64,000 nucleotides of DNA from Pyropia haitanensis. Lineage: Eukaryota > Rhodophyta > Bangiophyceae > Bangiales > Bangiaceae. Every line of letters starts with the position of its first letter. The first letter of the stretch is position 1. Positions 19,842-31,600 of this stretch are shown here, in pieces. The notes beneath the pieces are model-generated. The model saw only the letters and a program-made list of their open reading frames with translations. It made no database searches and had not been told where the DNA came from. Location of the stretch: assembly GCA_008729055.1 (NCBI GenBank), contig SDUX01000002.1, positions 7,045,485 through 7,109,484 on the forward strand, given 5' to 3'. The position numbers were made by a program, and so were the translations under genes.

Positions 19842-20786
19842 CGCGGGGCCTCGACGCAGAGGTTGGCGGCACGAACGAGGGGCGAGGACAATGGGCAGGG
19901 ACGCGCGGGGCGCGAGACAGGACGCCCCGGACAGCAAGAGAAGGGGAGGAGGAAGAAGCGCAGCGAGGAACAAGCGGCCGCGGCCGCAGCCGCGGCGTCG
20001 CTGAGAAGCGCGCCAGGCGTCGCCAGCAGCCCGTGGGGGCCTGGTCGGGACGGCACAACGGGAGGACCGAGGCGGGAAGGAGGGGGGGGGGGACAAGGCA
20101 CCCCGGATCCCGCCCGCACGCACACTTTTCGGGTAAAAGTGGGGGCAAGTGGGGTGGGGGGGCGGAAAAAGAGGCGCGCGGGGGTGGAAAAGGCACCAAA
20201 GGCGTCGATGATGAGGGCGGGGGGGTGGGTGGATGCGCGCGCGCGCACGGTCGGTGCGGCCGCCACGGCGTCAATCCCGAATTGAGGTCTGCGTGGGGCG
20301 GCTGCACAAGACGGGGTTTGGTCGCGCGCGCGCCGCGGAAGAAGTGCAGTGGGCACGGAGGGGGCAGAAAGGGGGGTTGTTGACGCAGCCGCAGAAGCGG
20401 GAGCGCGCCAAGGTTGCGGCAAACGCGTCTTTCTGGCACCTGACACGCGTCTTTTTGTTGCGAACTGCGTCCAATTCACCAACGACGGGGGGCCAGTTTG
20501 GAGGTCATGGCCAGGAGCCCGCAGGCTTTCTACTCGTTCTTGTACTACTTACCAACAAATTACATAGTGCGTGATGTCAGCAGTGAGCTTCGCACGTGTC
20601 GAACTGGCTTGGTGCGCCACGATAGAGCCCCGGCTTCATTCGCACTCACCTCGTGTCTTCGAGAGCCTGGCTGTCATCGGGTTGCCCTCCTTCGTGACGA
20701 CTGCCGGGCCCTTCTTCGCGTCGCCCCCCTACTTGGCTGCCCATCAGCAAGAAGCGAAGCTGGCTATCAGCAGTCTCGCGGGCCGC
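19842..20786. other. Divergent intergenic region, zinc-knuckle and p24 genes
   Basis: About 945 bp separating divergent starts. It is G-rich (runs near 20080-20220) and becomes more balanced after 20400. Promoters of both flanking genes are expected here. No other gene was supported. Confidence 0.5.
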
Positions 20787-22376
20787 ATGGTGACGCCCGG
20801 TGCGCGGCTGCGGCCGCGGCGACGGGGCACCGGGCTGCAGACACGCCTGGCCTTGGCCCTGGCCGCAGTGGCGGCGGTGGTAGCGTCTGCCGCGGCGCTC
20901 AACTTCAAGGTGCAGCCCAATGATGAGCTGTGCTTCCACGAGATTACGCATAAAGGTATGGCTGTGAGGTACTGGCTGTGGGGCGCGGCCTGTTTTATGT
21001 GCGCCATCGCCAGCATGCGTACCGTGGGGGGATGGGTGGGGCCGATGGGCACGGGGTAAGGCGGGAGCGGCGGCGGCTGTCTGAGCAGCTTTGCTAGGGA
21101 CCTGGTTCTAGGGCAGGCCACTGCAAGCAGCGTGGAACCGAGGTCTAATGCGTTCGGCGCGCTCTATCCTGTTCGCGCACGGTTGTATGTGGTGCCCGTT
21201 CCCCACCCCCCCACACTTTGGTGCCGTGCACGATACACACTGAAACTCTTCCCTCTTTTTTCTGACCCCCCCCTGCCCTCGCCACAGGCAATAAGGTGTT
21301 GGCTTTTTTTGACGTCGTCTCATGGGGCTATGGTGCGTACGTGACCCTTGAGGTGACGTCCCCGTCGGGCAAGCAGTTACAGTCCTTTGTGAGCGAGAGC
21401 GAAGGGCGTGTGGACTTTGTCGCGGCGGAGGATGGGGAGTACAACTTTTGCTTCAAGAACGCCTACAGCGAGACGGAGCTGTCGTTTTGGATCAACACGG
21501 AGACGGATATAGGGCTGTCGGACGTGGCCAAGGAAGGTACGTCGGCATGTTCATCGGGGGGGGGGGCGGGGGGGAAGGGTGGGAGAAGGCCCATGGGAAC
21601 AGCAAGGGGGTGGGGAGTCAGGAGAAGCACTGCCCATTGGAACGGAGGGAAGGGGCATGCGGAAGTCGAGCCAGCCGTGCGAGGGGGGGTGCCTTTGCCC
21701 CGCTTCTACACCGTGCCAGTGGCAGACGCGCGTGAAGCGGGATGCGCTGAGAGTTGGGATTCGGTGGCGGCGGAACTGAGGGCGTGGGCGCGCGCGCCCG
21801 CGTCCCGTCGTGGCAGGTGGGGTGGATGAGAGCGAAGCTGGGGTGGCTCGTCCACGCGCCAGGAACCGTGGCTATAGGTCCTTCCTGTGGACTCTGTGGC
21901 GGCGTGGTCTCCATGAGGAGGCATCGGCGTCTGGCAGTGCGCGGCACTTGCTTGACGAGGTAACGGTGTGTGTCTCGGACGTCGGGCAGCTTGCTCACGC
22001 TGTTTTCGTACCCTATGCGGCACCCCCGACCTGTGCTCCGTGTGGTGCGTCTTCCAATGTTTCCCCTCTCCGCGTTCCCCCCCCCCTCGCCACTGTTCCT
22101 TTGCTTTTTGTACTGCCATCTCGTTTCGTTCCCCCTTTCACAGAGCATGTGTCGGACCTGGTCTACTCTGTGGAACGCCTCAACTCGATGGTGAACGCTG
22201 CCAAGGTGGACCTCGAGTCGTTCAAGGCGCGGGAAGCCCGCCATCGGCAGACCGCCAACAGCAATCGCCGGCGGGTCACCTTTTGGGCTGTCACCGAGTG
22301 CCTCCTGGTGCTGGCCGTGGCGGTGGCACAGGTGGTGCGCATTCGCAACTTTTTTGAGTTCAAGCGCATCGTGTAA
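20787..22376 (+). CDS. p24 (emp24/GOLD) family cargo receptor, three exons
   Basis: Type I membrane protein of the early secretory pathway, cycling between ER and Golgi in COPII/COPI vesicles. Exons 20787-20955, 21288-21536 and 22144-22376 total 651 nt and give 216 aa, the usual family length. The signal peptide (about 1-36) is followed by a GOLD domain that opens LNFKVQPNDELCFHEI and contains GEYNFCFKN, so the two disulfide cysteines are present. Exon 3 encodes a coiled coil (HVSDLVYSVERLNSMV) and one transmembrane helix. The short cytosolic tail ends RIRNFFEFKRIV, with the FF motif used for COPII sorting and no C-terminal KK. Intron 1 starts GTATGG and intron 2 starts GTACGT; both end in CACAG. 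Subfamily (beta or gamma) is not certain. Confidence 0.92.
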
Positions 22377-22737
22377 AGCGAGAGTAGCGAGTGAGGTGGA
22401 CCCCTGCACTCGCGGGTGGGATAGGGGTGTGCGCTTGTCCTTTCTTCCTTTGATGTGTCGTTGCCGTCGTTGAATGTGCGTTGCCCCCGGTTGAGGGTCT
22501 GGGCTGTTGGTTTTCTCGCAGGTCGCCCCTCCCAATGGGGTGTTGGTCCCGCGCACACTGCTGGCGACGGCCGCACTCCCACCGTTAGCCGACCGCTACC
22601 CCCATATCGGTCTGGCCGATACATCACCCCCGCCGCCCTGGAGCGCACTCGGCCCCCAGACGACAGTCGCTCCCACAGTGGACCCCCAAGAAAGCAACTG
22701 CTAGAGCACTGCACCCCCCTCCCACCAGTGGGCGCTC
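22377..22737. other. Convergent spacer between p24 and PLGG1
   Basis: A 361-bp gap between facing stop codons, with no further gene seen. Confidence 0.6.
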
Positions 22738-24372
22738 TCACCCCAGCGCCAGAGCCAGGAGCGCCGCCCGCACCGCCGGCACGCACACGAGGCCTGTGGA
22801 AAAGACGCCAACGCACGCCATGGCAATCGCTGAAAACGCAAACGCCTCGGGCTCGTCCCCCACCAGCGCGGCGGTGCCAAGCCCGTGGGCAGAGCAGCCT
22901 GTCGCGAGACCCCTCACCACCGGGTCCACCACCCCCGCGGCGGTGAGCGCGGCGCGTCCGGCCGCGGCGCCCAGCAGCCCCGTCACGGCCACAATCCCAG
23001 CCGTCATGCCGACGTTGCCGCCAAGGATGGCCGCGATGGAGACGGCCAGCGGCGCCGTGACGACGCGGGGGAGTGCCGCCACGCGGGCCACGGTCGACAG
23101 CCCCGCCAGCCGCACCGCCAGGGCGGTGCCAAACAGCGCCACCGCTGACGCGCCCGCGGTCGTGCCAAACACCTCCACCGCCCGGTCCGCGATGCGGCCG
23201 CGCCGGGCGTCCATCTGGAGCGCAAACGACACGACGGCGGGGCCGAGGAGGCCAAAGAGCACGTCACCACCGCCGGCGCCAGACGCAACGGCCACGCCGC
23301 GAGCACAGTAGCCGGTGAGGGCCTGCGCCAGCGGAATGCCCGCGAGGCCGGCGAGGACGGCGAGGCCCGCGAGCGTACCGGCCGTGCAGGTGACCAGCGG
23401 GTGAACGATCGCACGCACGCGGGCGGGGAGGCGCTGGCCGAGGCAAAACGTCCACAGGGTGAGAGCAATGGAGTAGACCTTGGCGGCGCCATACGCGGCA
23501 GCGACGGGGAGGCCCGCCGCCCCACCGCCCACGGCAATGGCCAAGGAGAGGGCGGCGGCGCCGCCGAGCGATGCAACTAGCGTGTCACTCGGCGGGGGAG
23601 GGCCGGCCACCTTGGCCGCGGGCGCACCCGCTGGGGGAGCCACCGCCGCCGCCGCCGCGGGCCGTGGCCGCAGGGACCGCAGCGCCGCCGCCAGGGCGGC
23701 GGACGAAAACAGGGAGGCGGCCCAGCCCGCGACGACAATCAGTGCCAGCCGCACCACGTCGGCGGCGGGGAGTGCCGGCGCCAGTGGGAGCATCACCAGG
23801 TTGGGCACGAAAAATACGGCCAGCCAGCGGCTGAGCGCCGCCCCGGCGGGCGCCAGCGGCGCCTGCACCGCCGCGTCCACCGCCGCGTCGTCGCGGGAGA
23901 GGACGCGGGCGGCAGAAAGGCCCGCCAGGAGCGTCAGCATGCCGCCGAGGGCGGCGGGGAAGGCAATGCCCGCGGCGGACAGGGCGGCGCCCGCCGCCTT
24001 TTCCACACCCGACAGCGCGGCAACGCCCGCGACGACGCGGGCGGCGGCGGCGGCGGCGGCGGCGAGGCGGTTGCCCAACGCGGGCGGGGGGGGGACCCCG
24101 CCGTCGGCCGCCCCGGCCGGGCCCGTAGCACTACTGCGGACCGCCAGCCGGCGGGGGCGCGCCGCCGCGCCGGGGGGGGGCGGGGCGCGCCGCCAGCCCG
24201 CCCGCCGCGCGGCGGCGGCGGGCGCGGCGGGCGGCAGCCACGCGGACCGCCATACACCGCGCGCACGTTGGCACAGGGGGTGGTGCTGAGGCGGCTGCAG
24301 CAACGCCTGGCAGGGGGGACGGAGGCGGCCACCACCCACGGCCGGCGCAAAGGCGGCCATCGCCGACGCCAT
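22738..24372 (-). CDS. PLGG1: Plastidal glycolate/glycerate translocator (LrgA-LrgB fusion)
   Basis: Chloroplast inner-envelope carrier that exports photorespiratory glycolate and imports glycerate. The 544-aa product starts MASAMAAFAPAVGGG and has an Arg/Ala/Pro-rich N-terminus of about 90 residues ending near RRLAVRSSAT, a good transit peptide. The LrgA-like half comes next, followed by a Gly/Ala/Pro linker. The LrgB-like half carries GGGDVLFGLLGPAVVSFALQ, ILGGNVGMTAGIVAVTGLLG, ATGCSAHGLGTAAL and EAFAFSAIAMACVGVFS. The fused architecture is the plant/algal form; bacteria have separate lrgA and lrgB. An in-frame upstream ATG at 24459 would add 29 residues. No introns. Confidence 0.93.
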   Translation of the reverse strand: MASAMAAFAPAVGGGRLRPPCQALLQPPQHHPLCQRARGVWRSAWLPPAAPAAAARRAGWRRAPPPPGAAARPRRLAVRSSATGPAGAADGGVPPPPALGNRLAAAAAAAARVVAGVAALSGVEKAAGAALSAAGIAFPAALGGMLTLLAGLSAARVLSRDDAAVDAAVQAPLAPAGAALSRWLAVFFVPNLVMLPLAPALPAADVVRLALIVVAGWAASLFSSAALAAALRSLRPRPAAAAAVAPPAGAPAAKVAGPPPPSDTLVASLGGAAALSLAIAVGGGAAGLPVAAAYGAAKVYSIALTLWTFCLGQRLPARVRAIVHPLVTCTAGTLAGLAVLAGLAGIPLAQALTGYCARGVAVASGAGGGDVLFGLLGPAVVSFALQMDARRGRIADRAVEVFGTTAGASAVALFGTALAVRLAGLSTVARVAALPRVVTAPLAVSIAAILGGNVGMTAGIVAVTGLLGAAAGRAALTAAGVVDPVVRGLATGCSAHGLGTAALVGDEPEAFAFSAIAMACVGVFSTGLVCVPAVRAALLALALG

Positions 24373-27300
24373 GGACGCGGACGGGAGCCGCGGCGAGCCG
24401 CTGACAGCGACCGCGCGGGTGGGCAGCAGCACGGCACAAGCTGGCAGAGCCGGCAGCAATCACCAGAGGTCTATAGGGAGGTGTGGCAGAGGCAGGCACG
24501 GCGGCCGACGGGGTCACTGCCGCCGTTTGGTGGCGGCGGAGGGGAGCGGGTGGGCGCAGGCAGGTCCGCGTGCGGCACGGGCGGGGGGCTCAACGGGCGC
24601 CCACCATGACCTGCTCGCCAGCCGAGTGGTGGGGGACGGACGGGTGGCTGTCGTGGACTGCGAGCCGAGGCAATGCCCCCATTGACGCCGGTCTCCCACC
24701 AATGGGTCACGAGGGATCCACCGCACCACATTGAGAGCACCTTACCAAGTGTCATATTTATCCGGGGCAAACAGTCACCAGTCAGATTAATTGACGGTAG
24801 TAACTACTAAGAGTAGGTGGAGTGTCGTCTTGTTCCAAGGGTAGTCCGTCCAGACAAGCCCATCGGACCGGTGTGTGCCGTCCGCACCGGGATCGCTCGG
24901 AAGGGGTGGCACCCTCGTGGGCTGTCAGATCGGGCGCGTTGGAAGACCTTCCCTGACGAGACTGGACAAGGACGCGTCCAAAAAAAGCGTCTGGTCAAAC
25001 GCCTGGCACGCGATGGCGCGGGTCATGCGGCGCGTGCCACCCACCGCGCGACACGCGACGAGCCGGCCTAGAGCAAGCCACTGTTTAACAATCGGACGAT
25101 AATTTCCGTGATTTGTCGTCTCTATCGGCCAAGTCAAAATGATGTACGCAGGGTTTTCGCGCATGCGTATTTTTCAATATATTTTTGTAAAGTCGTCTGA
25201 CACCGCCGCTCAGCACCCCCGTTGGGGTTGACTGGGACGCGCACATCACAGAAAGAGTGGACAGCTACCAGAAAGTCAATACAAACATGTGGATTACGTT
25301 TGTCAGCCAGCCATCCACTTCTCACACGTCGGGCTTGCAGCTGTCTTTGTCAACGGGTGGTCCGGTTTCGCCGACCCTGGAACGTCGAAAATAGGGCGCA
25401 CCCGACCGCAGCCGCCCGGGCGGCGGTCGCCGCCGCCCCGGCGCGGGCGGCCACGGCGCTCGGTGGGGTGTCTGCGCCGCCGCGTCCAGCCGCCGCCCCG
25501 TCGAGCCGATCGTGGTGCCCGCGGCGGGCCGCCACGCGTGGCACGCCGCGGCTAGGCAGGCGGGGCACGCCCCCTTGGCGGCGGGTTGCCACGCGCCGCC
25601 GCCGGCCGACGCCGCCGCGGCGGGCGCGGCACCCCCCCCCCCCCGCGCGACGCGGCAGCAGAGGGCGGCCTCGTACCTAGCGCCGCGCCGCGGCGCCGCA
25701 CCCACCCCCCCCCCCCCCTGGCCCCCCCCCTCCCGCCAATGGGGCGTTGCGCACCACCCTTTGGGAGAACCGCCGGCGGCCCGCCCAGCGAGGCGCGGCC
25801 AAGACGGTGGCCGCGCCGGCGGGGGGGGGGCGACGGCACCGCCTCCCCCCGCCCCGCACGCGCGCCCAAACACTGGCCCAAAGCCGGTGCGCGCCGACGC
25901 GGCGGCCAACGCCCCGCCCTGCAGTGGCCCACTGCGGGCACCTGTGGGCGCGCTCGGCGTCTCGCCCAGCCGAGCGTGTCACGTAGACGCCGCGCGGGTG
26001 CAGCTGGCTGTGCTGCACGCGGCCGGCCGCCCCTCCCCCCCCCCCCCCCCCCCTGGGGGTGACCGCGCCGCCGCGGCGGCCGCGACGTCCCCGCCCGCCC
26101 GTCGCGTGTCAACCGGCGGGCCAGCCGTCACGGCGATTGGCTCATCCAGTGGACCCTCTTGGTGTGGCACAGCTGCCACTCGGCGGCGGCGGCGGCACCC
26201 GGACCTGGCCGCGGCGGCGACGCCACCACCCGCGCCGCCCGTTTCGCCGCCGCCGCGCGCCTGCTCCTCCCGCTGTTGCCGGTCGGCGGCGGGCCGACCT
26301 CGCGCGCGGCGGCGGCGGCGCCGCACCCCCCCCCGCCCCCTCCCCACCCGCCCTTTGCTCCGCGGCCGCCTCGACCCCCCCCCCCGCGCGTGACGCGGCT
26401 CGTCTCGCGTGTGCGCGCGTGCGGCGGTGGGGGTGGGTGGGGCGGCGGCGGCGGCGGGCCCCTGCTGGCTCGCGCGGGGATGCGAGGGGGAGGGCGGGGG
26501 GGGGGGGGGGGGGGGGGGGGGTGGCGACGCCACCGCACCGCGAGCGGGGGGGGGTCCGCCCCCGCCACCCCGCCCCCCCCCCCCCCCCCGCCGCGGACCG
26601 TGGCGGCCGCTACGCGACCGCCGCCGCCGCCGCCGCCGCCGCCGCTGGCCGCGCCGTGCACCGTCGGCCGCGGCGGGCGGGGCCCCCGTCCCCGGCGGGG
26701 CGCGCCGCCCGTGCGCGCCGCCGCTGTTTGGCGCGGCCGCCGCCGGCCGCGCCGTTGACGTTGCCCCGCCGCGGCCGCCCGGCGGGCGGCGGCCCCGTCT
26801 TCCCTGCCGCGCGCCCTCGTGGCGGGGCGCGGCAGACGCCGCGGCGCCCCCCCCCCCCCCCACCCGCCACCCCCCTCCCCGCCGGCTTGTTCACGCGCGC
26901 ACCCCACACCACCCCCCCCCCATCCCATCCGCTCCCCTCCCTCACTGGTTGCCGTCCTCGCGGCACGGCGCGGCGCCCCCCCCCCGGCCGGCCGGCCCGC
27001 TCAGACAACAGCTCTCGGTTTCCTTGGCGCCCACGTGTGTTTGCCTTGCCGCACCCGCGCGCGCCGCGCGGCGTGGCGCGGCGGGGGTGGCCGCCGCCGC
27101 CCCCTCTGGGGCACAGAGCACGCGCCGCGTGCGCCGCCCCTCCCCACCCCCCTCGCCGCCTCACACTCGCGCCGTGCGTACGCTACCTTGCGCCCGCCCG
27201 GCCAGACGCGTGTGGTGGGAGCGGCGCGGGTTGTGTGGGCGCCACCCCCCCCCCCCGCCCCCCCCCCGCCCCCCCGTTCCTCCCCCCTTTCCCCTGTGTG

Positions 27301-28165
27301 CTCTCGGGGTGCGCGAGGTTGGCGATCCGCCGCGGCCGCGCGCCCCGCCGCACCCCGCGCGTGTGTGCCGCGCTGCCACCACCGTCCGCCGCGGCGGGCG
27401 GCCTCCCTCGGCCCGCCGCCACACAGCCGACCCGACCGCGCGCCGTGTGCACGTGTGTGTGTGCGTGTGGGGTGTGGGGGGGGGGTGTGTGGGGGAGGGG
27501 GCGGGGGGTAGTGGGTGTGAGGCGGCACGCGGCCCAAACCCCACGCGGCGGGGGGGTAGGGGGGGGGGGGGGGCGGCCGCCCGTGCGCGTCACGGCCGAC
27601 GCCGACGGGGCCGGCCGGCGGTGCGTCGGGTCGCCGCGGGGTGGTGCCAGACACGGTATCCCCTGCCGCGGCTGCGCGCCGGCGGCCGCGGCGCGCGCCG
27701 CCACTGCCGACCGGCCGCGCGCGGCGGGTTTTGCGACGGCAAACGCGGGCGCGGCGGCGGCGGCGGCGGCGGCGGGTGTCCGTGGCGGGTACCTCACGGT
27801 GGGGACGGGCGCGTCTCGAGGCGGCCGCCGCGACGCGCGCATCCCGCCCGCTGCCCCTGCTCCTCCCACCCCGCCCGCGCTGCCCGCCGTGCGGTGCGGT
27901 GCGGGCGTGCCATCGGGGGCGGCGGCCGCCGCGTCTCGAGGGGGCGGCCCCCCGCCGTGCGCCGCCACCCCGGTGGGGGAGCCCGCATCGGAGGGCGCGC
28001 CGCTCACCGCCGCGGCTGCCGTCGTCCGCCGCCGGTCCTTGCTGCAGCGGCCCCTCTGGCCGCCGCGGCGGTAGCCGGCGGACCGGGCGGCCCCCCGGCG
28101 GCCCGTGTTTTTTTTTTTTTTTTTGTCTCGACCGGCCTGCCCGCAGGACGACCGCGGCGGCAGCG

Positions 28166-28203
<38 letters not shown>

Positions 28204-28206
28204 ACG
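24373..28206. other. Long intergenic region upstream of PLGG1 and DUR3
   Basis: The PLGG1-proximal part contains an AT-richer stretch (about 24745-24820 and 25070-25330) unlike its surroundings. From about 25400 to 28100 the DNA is almost pure G+C simple sequence with C and G homopolymers (26 G at 26496-26521). Many frames are open there, but all read as Pro/Ala/Arg/Gly strings. A 17-T run at 28108-28124 followed by CCCGCAG at 28140-28146 resembles the 3' end of an intron in the DUR3 5' leader. Confidence 0.5.
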
Positions 28207-28586
28207 ATGGCGACCCCCCGGCCCGGCTTTGGCCTGCCCTCCCACCAGGGGTGCCCCGACCCGTCGGCGACCTTCCGCAACGCGCTCGGCCTCCCCCAGT
28301 ACCAGTGCAACCAGTCCTTCTTTGGTGACATTGGCAACCCCACGCACCCGCTGGCGATATGGACGGGGTACTTTGTCATTGTCGGGCTGGGCATCTCGTT
28401 TGGCATTTTCACGGTGCTCCTCGTCGCGCTCGAGCAGTACCTGTTCTCGACGGTACGTTTGTGGTGGTGGGGGGGGGGGGGGAAGGGGGGGAGTGGGGGG
28501 GGGGGGGGAGGGGGAGGCGTGCCGCGTGGGGTGGGGGTCGTGGGGGGGAGGGGCGGTCTGCTGCGGGGGAAGCGTGGGGTCCTTTT

Positions 28587-28617
<31 letters not shown>

Positions 28618-31600
28618 ACGCGGTGTGGGGACGGCGGTCGGCGGGTGGGCAGCGGCGCGGTGCGGGCGGGGCTGCTTGGGACGCCGCCGCCGGTCACGGC
28701 GCGCGCACCGATGGGGGGGGAGGGGAGACGGGCACTAACGTGCGCTGCGTGCGACGGCGGCGGTGCTTTTTTTTTTTCGTGTGTGTCCGCGCCCGCCCCC
28801 CGCGCCTGCAACGCCTGGCTGCCCCGCGGGCTCCCGCCCTCACCCTCACGCAGGTGATGACCTCTGAGTACTTCAACACGGCGGGTCGGTCGGTCAAGAC
28901 GGGCCTCTCCGCGTCTGTTATCGTCTCCCAGTGGACGTGGTCCGCAACGCTACGTACGTGGTGGGGCGGCGGTCTATCGTTTCTTGTATCCGCCGTTTGG
29001 CGGGTGGGGGTGGGATTGGAGGAGGGGGGGGGGGGGGGGGGGGGGGGGGGCGGAGGGGGGCGGCGCGGCAGGCAGCCAGGTCGGCATTGGTGCTGCAGTC
29101 TGCGTACGTTGGTTCCTCGGGCCGTTGGCGTGCTTTGGGCGTGGCGTTGGGGCTGCCACTGACGCGCCGCGCCTGGGTTTGGCCGGTTGGTGTGCTCGCT
29201 TGGCTTTTTTTTTTGGTGCCCCCATTGGACAGTCCAGAGCAGCAATGTGGCGTACCTGTACGGCGTCTCTGGACCGTTTTGGTACGCGGCTGGCGCGTCA
29301 TGGTACGTTTTACGGGTCGCTCTCTGTGGTGCTTGTGCTTTTTTTTCTTTTTCTTTACGACACGACGGAGGTGGCAGCGTCGCCGTGCGCTGCTCAGTGG
29401 TGGTGTGGCGGGAGGGGCGGCCCGCGCTATAGGCCTGCACGTGGGCGTGACTGACACGCATGCTGGCCCGCCCCCCACCGCGTGGGCCTGTCCACTGGTC
29501 GTGCGCGCTTCCGTTTTTTTTTTTTTGTTGCTGCTGATGGACGCGCCACAGCCAGGTCATCCTGTTTGGTATGCTCGCCGTGCTCGTCAAGTTACGCGCG
29601 CCGACCAGCCACACGTTTTTGGAGATTATCCAAGCGCGGTGGGGGCGCGTCGCGCACACCATCTTCCTCATCTTTGCGCTGACCACGTCGGTCATCGTGA
29701 CGTCAATGTTGCAGCTTGGGGGCGCGGCGGTCGTCAACGCGCTGACGGGCGTCAACTTGGACCTGGCGTCCGCGCTCATCCCGGTCGGCGTCATCCTGTA
29801 CACGCTGGCTGGAGGCCTCCGGGCCACCTTTGTGGCCTCGTACTTCAACACGGCCGTCATCATGCTGTTTTTGGTCACCTTTTCGTTTGTCGTGTTCACC
29901 CGCCACGGGGATATTGGGAGCCCGGACCGCATGTGGGAGCTGCTGCAGGAGGCCGGCAGGAATGTGCCGGTAAAGAACAACCTGAACGGCTCCTACCTCA
30001 CCTTCTGGGTACGTTGTACCGCGGGGGGGCGATTGCGAGCAGCGCCTCTGGTCACGCCTGCGTCCGCACATCGTCTTGGGCGGTCTATGGGGAGGCGGCT
30101 GCCACCTGCACTGTGAGTCGGCCATGGTTGCTAACACTGCTCTCCTGTGTCTTTCCTATTTTTTCCCGCGATTGATGGCCCGCTGTCCGTGTCCGCCTGT
30201 CGATTTTTTTTTCGTTTCTGTTGCCTCGTGCGTGGTCTCCCAACAGTCGCGGGATGGGGTCTTCTTTGGCCTCATCAACCTGGTCGGCAACTTCTCCACA
30301 GTCTTTATCGACCAGAGCTACTGGCAGTCGGCGATCGCAGCGACGCCGTCGGCGTCGTGGAAGGGCTTCCTCCTGGGTGGCCTGTGCTGGTTTGCCATTC
30401 CGTACGTTTTCCGTCCCATTTTTGTTTTCGTGTGTGTTTCGCCCCGAGTTTGAGCCCGCGCGCCCGCTCTCTGGCGCGCATTTCGCGGGCGTCGGTCCGC
30501 CACGGGCCGCGCCATTGTCGGTCCGATGCGGTGACCGCCGCTGGCGGCTGCTGGGTGCCGTCATGGATAGCGGTGACTGACGTGCTCGCCACTGTTGCTC
30601 CTCCCTGCTGGTTGATTTTGTGGGGCGTACCCGCTGCTGTTTCCGTGCCATGATCGCGGTACTGCGTGCAGTTGTACGTTTTTGTTGGGAGTTGTTGGTG
30701 GGCTGGCTGCCGCGACGCTGCTGTCCTGGGTGGCCTGGTGTGAGCGCTTGTCGTGGGTGGTCTGTGTCTGACCCTTTTTTGTGTGCCTGCTCGTGTGCCC
30801 GTTGCTCGGCGGTGTCTCTCATCTGTTTGTTTGGTGCCTTGCGTTTGCCGGTCTGTGTTTGTGTGCCGCCTGCTGTCTACGTCCGTACCATGCTTTGGCA
30901 CGATGCGCAGTCACGGTACGTGTCGGTGACCTCGGTACACGCGCTGGACACTCTCTTTCCTCGTCAGAGCGCAGCTGCTCTTGTTTGGCGTGCACTTGTG
31001 CTTCTTGGTGGGGGCCTCCAGGACTGAGTGTCTGACTTGCTCGCTGTTTTTCATGTGGAGCTTGATGATGCCGCTCTGCTTGCGCTTGCTCCTCTCGTTC
31101 CGTTCCTTCCTCGGCAGCTGGCGACGTCCCTGGGCCTGTCGGCGGTCGCCCTCTCCCTGCCCGTGACCACGTCGGAGGCCGCGCGCGGTCTGGTCCCACC
31201 CGCCGCTGCGGGCCACTTCTTGGGCAGCGCTGGGTCTGCGGCTGTGCTGGTTATGACGTTCCTCGCGGTGACCAGCTCGGGGGCTAGTGAGCAAATCGCT
31301 GTTAGCTCCATTGTGGGTACGTTCCCTTCTGTGCCCGTGAGCGGCCGTGAGACCGCTGAGGTGTGTGCGCTCGCGTGCGTGACGTTGCGTGGCGCGACTG
31401 CAGCAGTTGCTGACTTTGTGTGTCGTGCCTGCTCTCGGTCGTTTACGTGGTTGCTTTCTTGGCCGCGTCTTGACCGCACGCTTTTTCCAATATTGTGCAG
31501 CCTATGACATTTACAGGACGCACATCAACCCCCGCTGCTCCGGGCCGCAGGTCATCTTTGTGTCTCGCCTGGTCATCCTGACGTTTGGGATCCTGATGGG

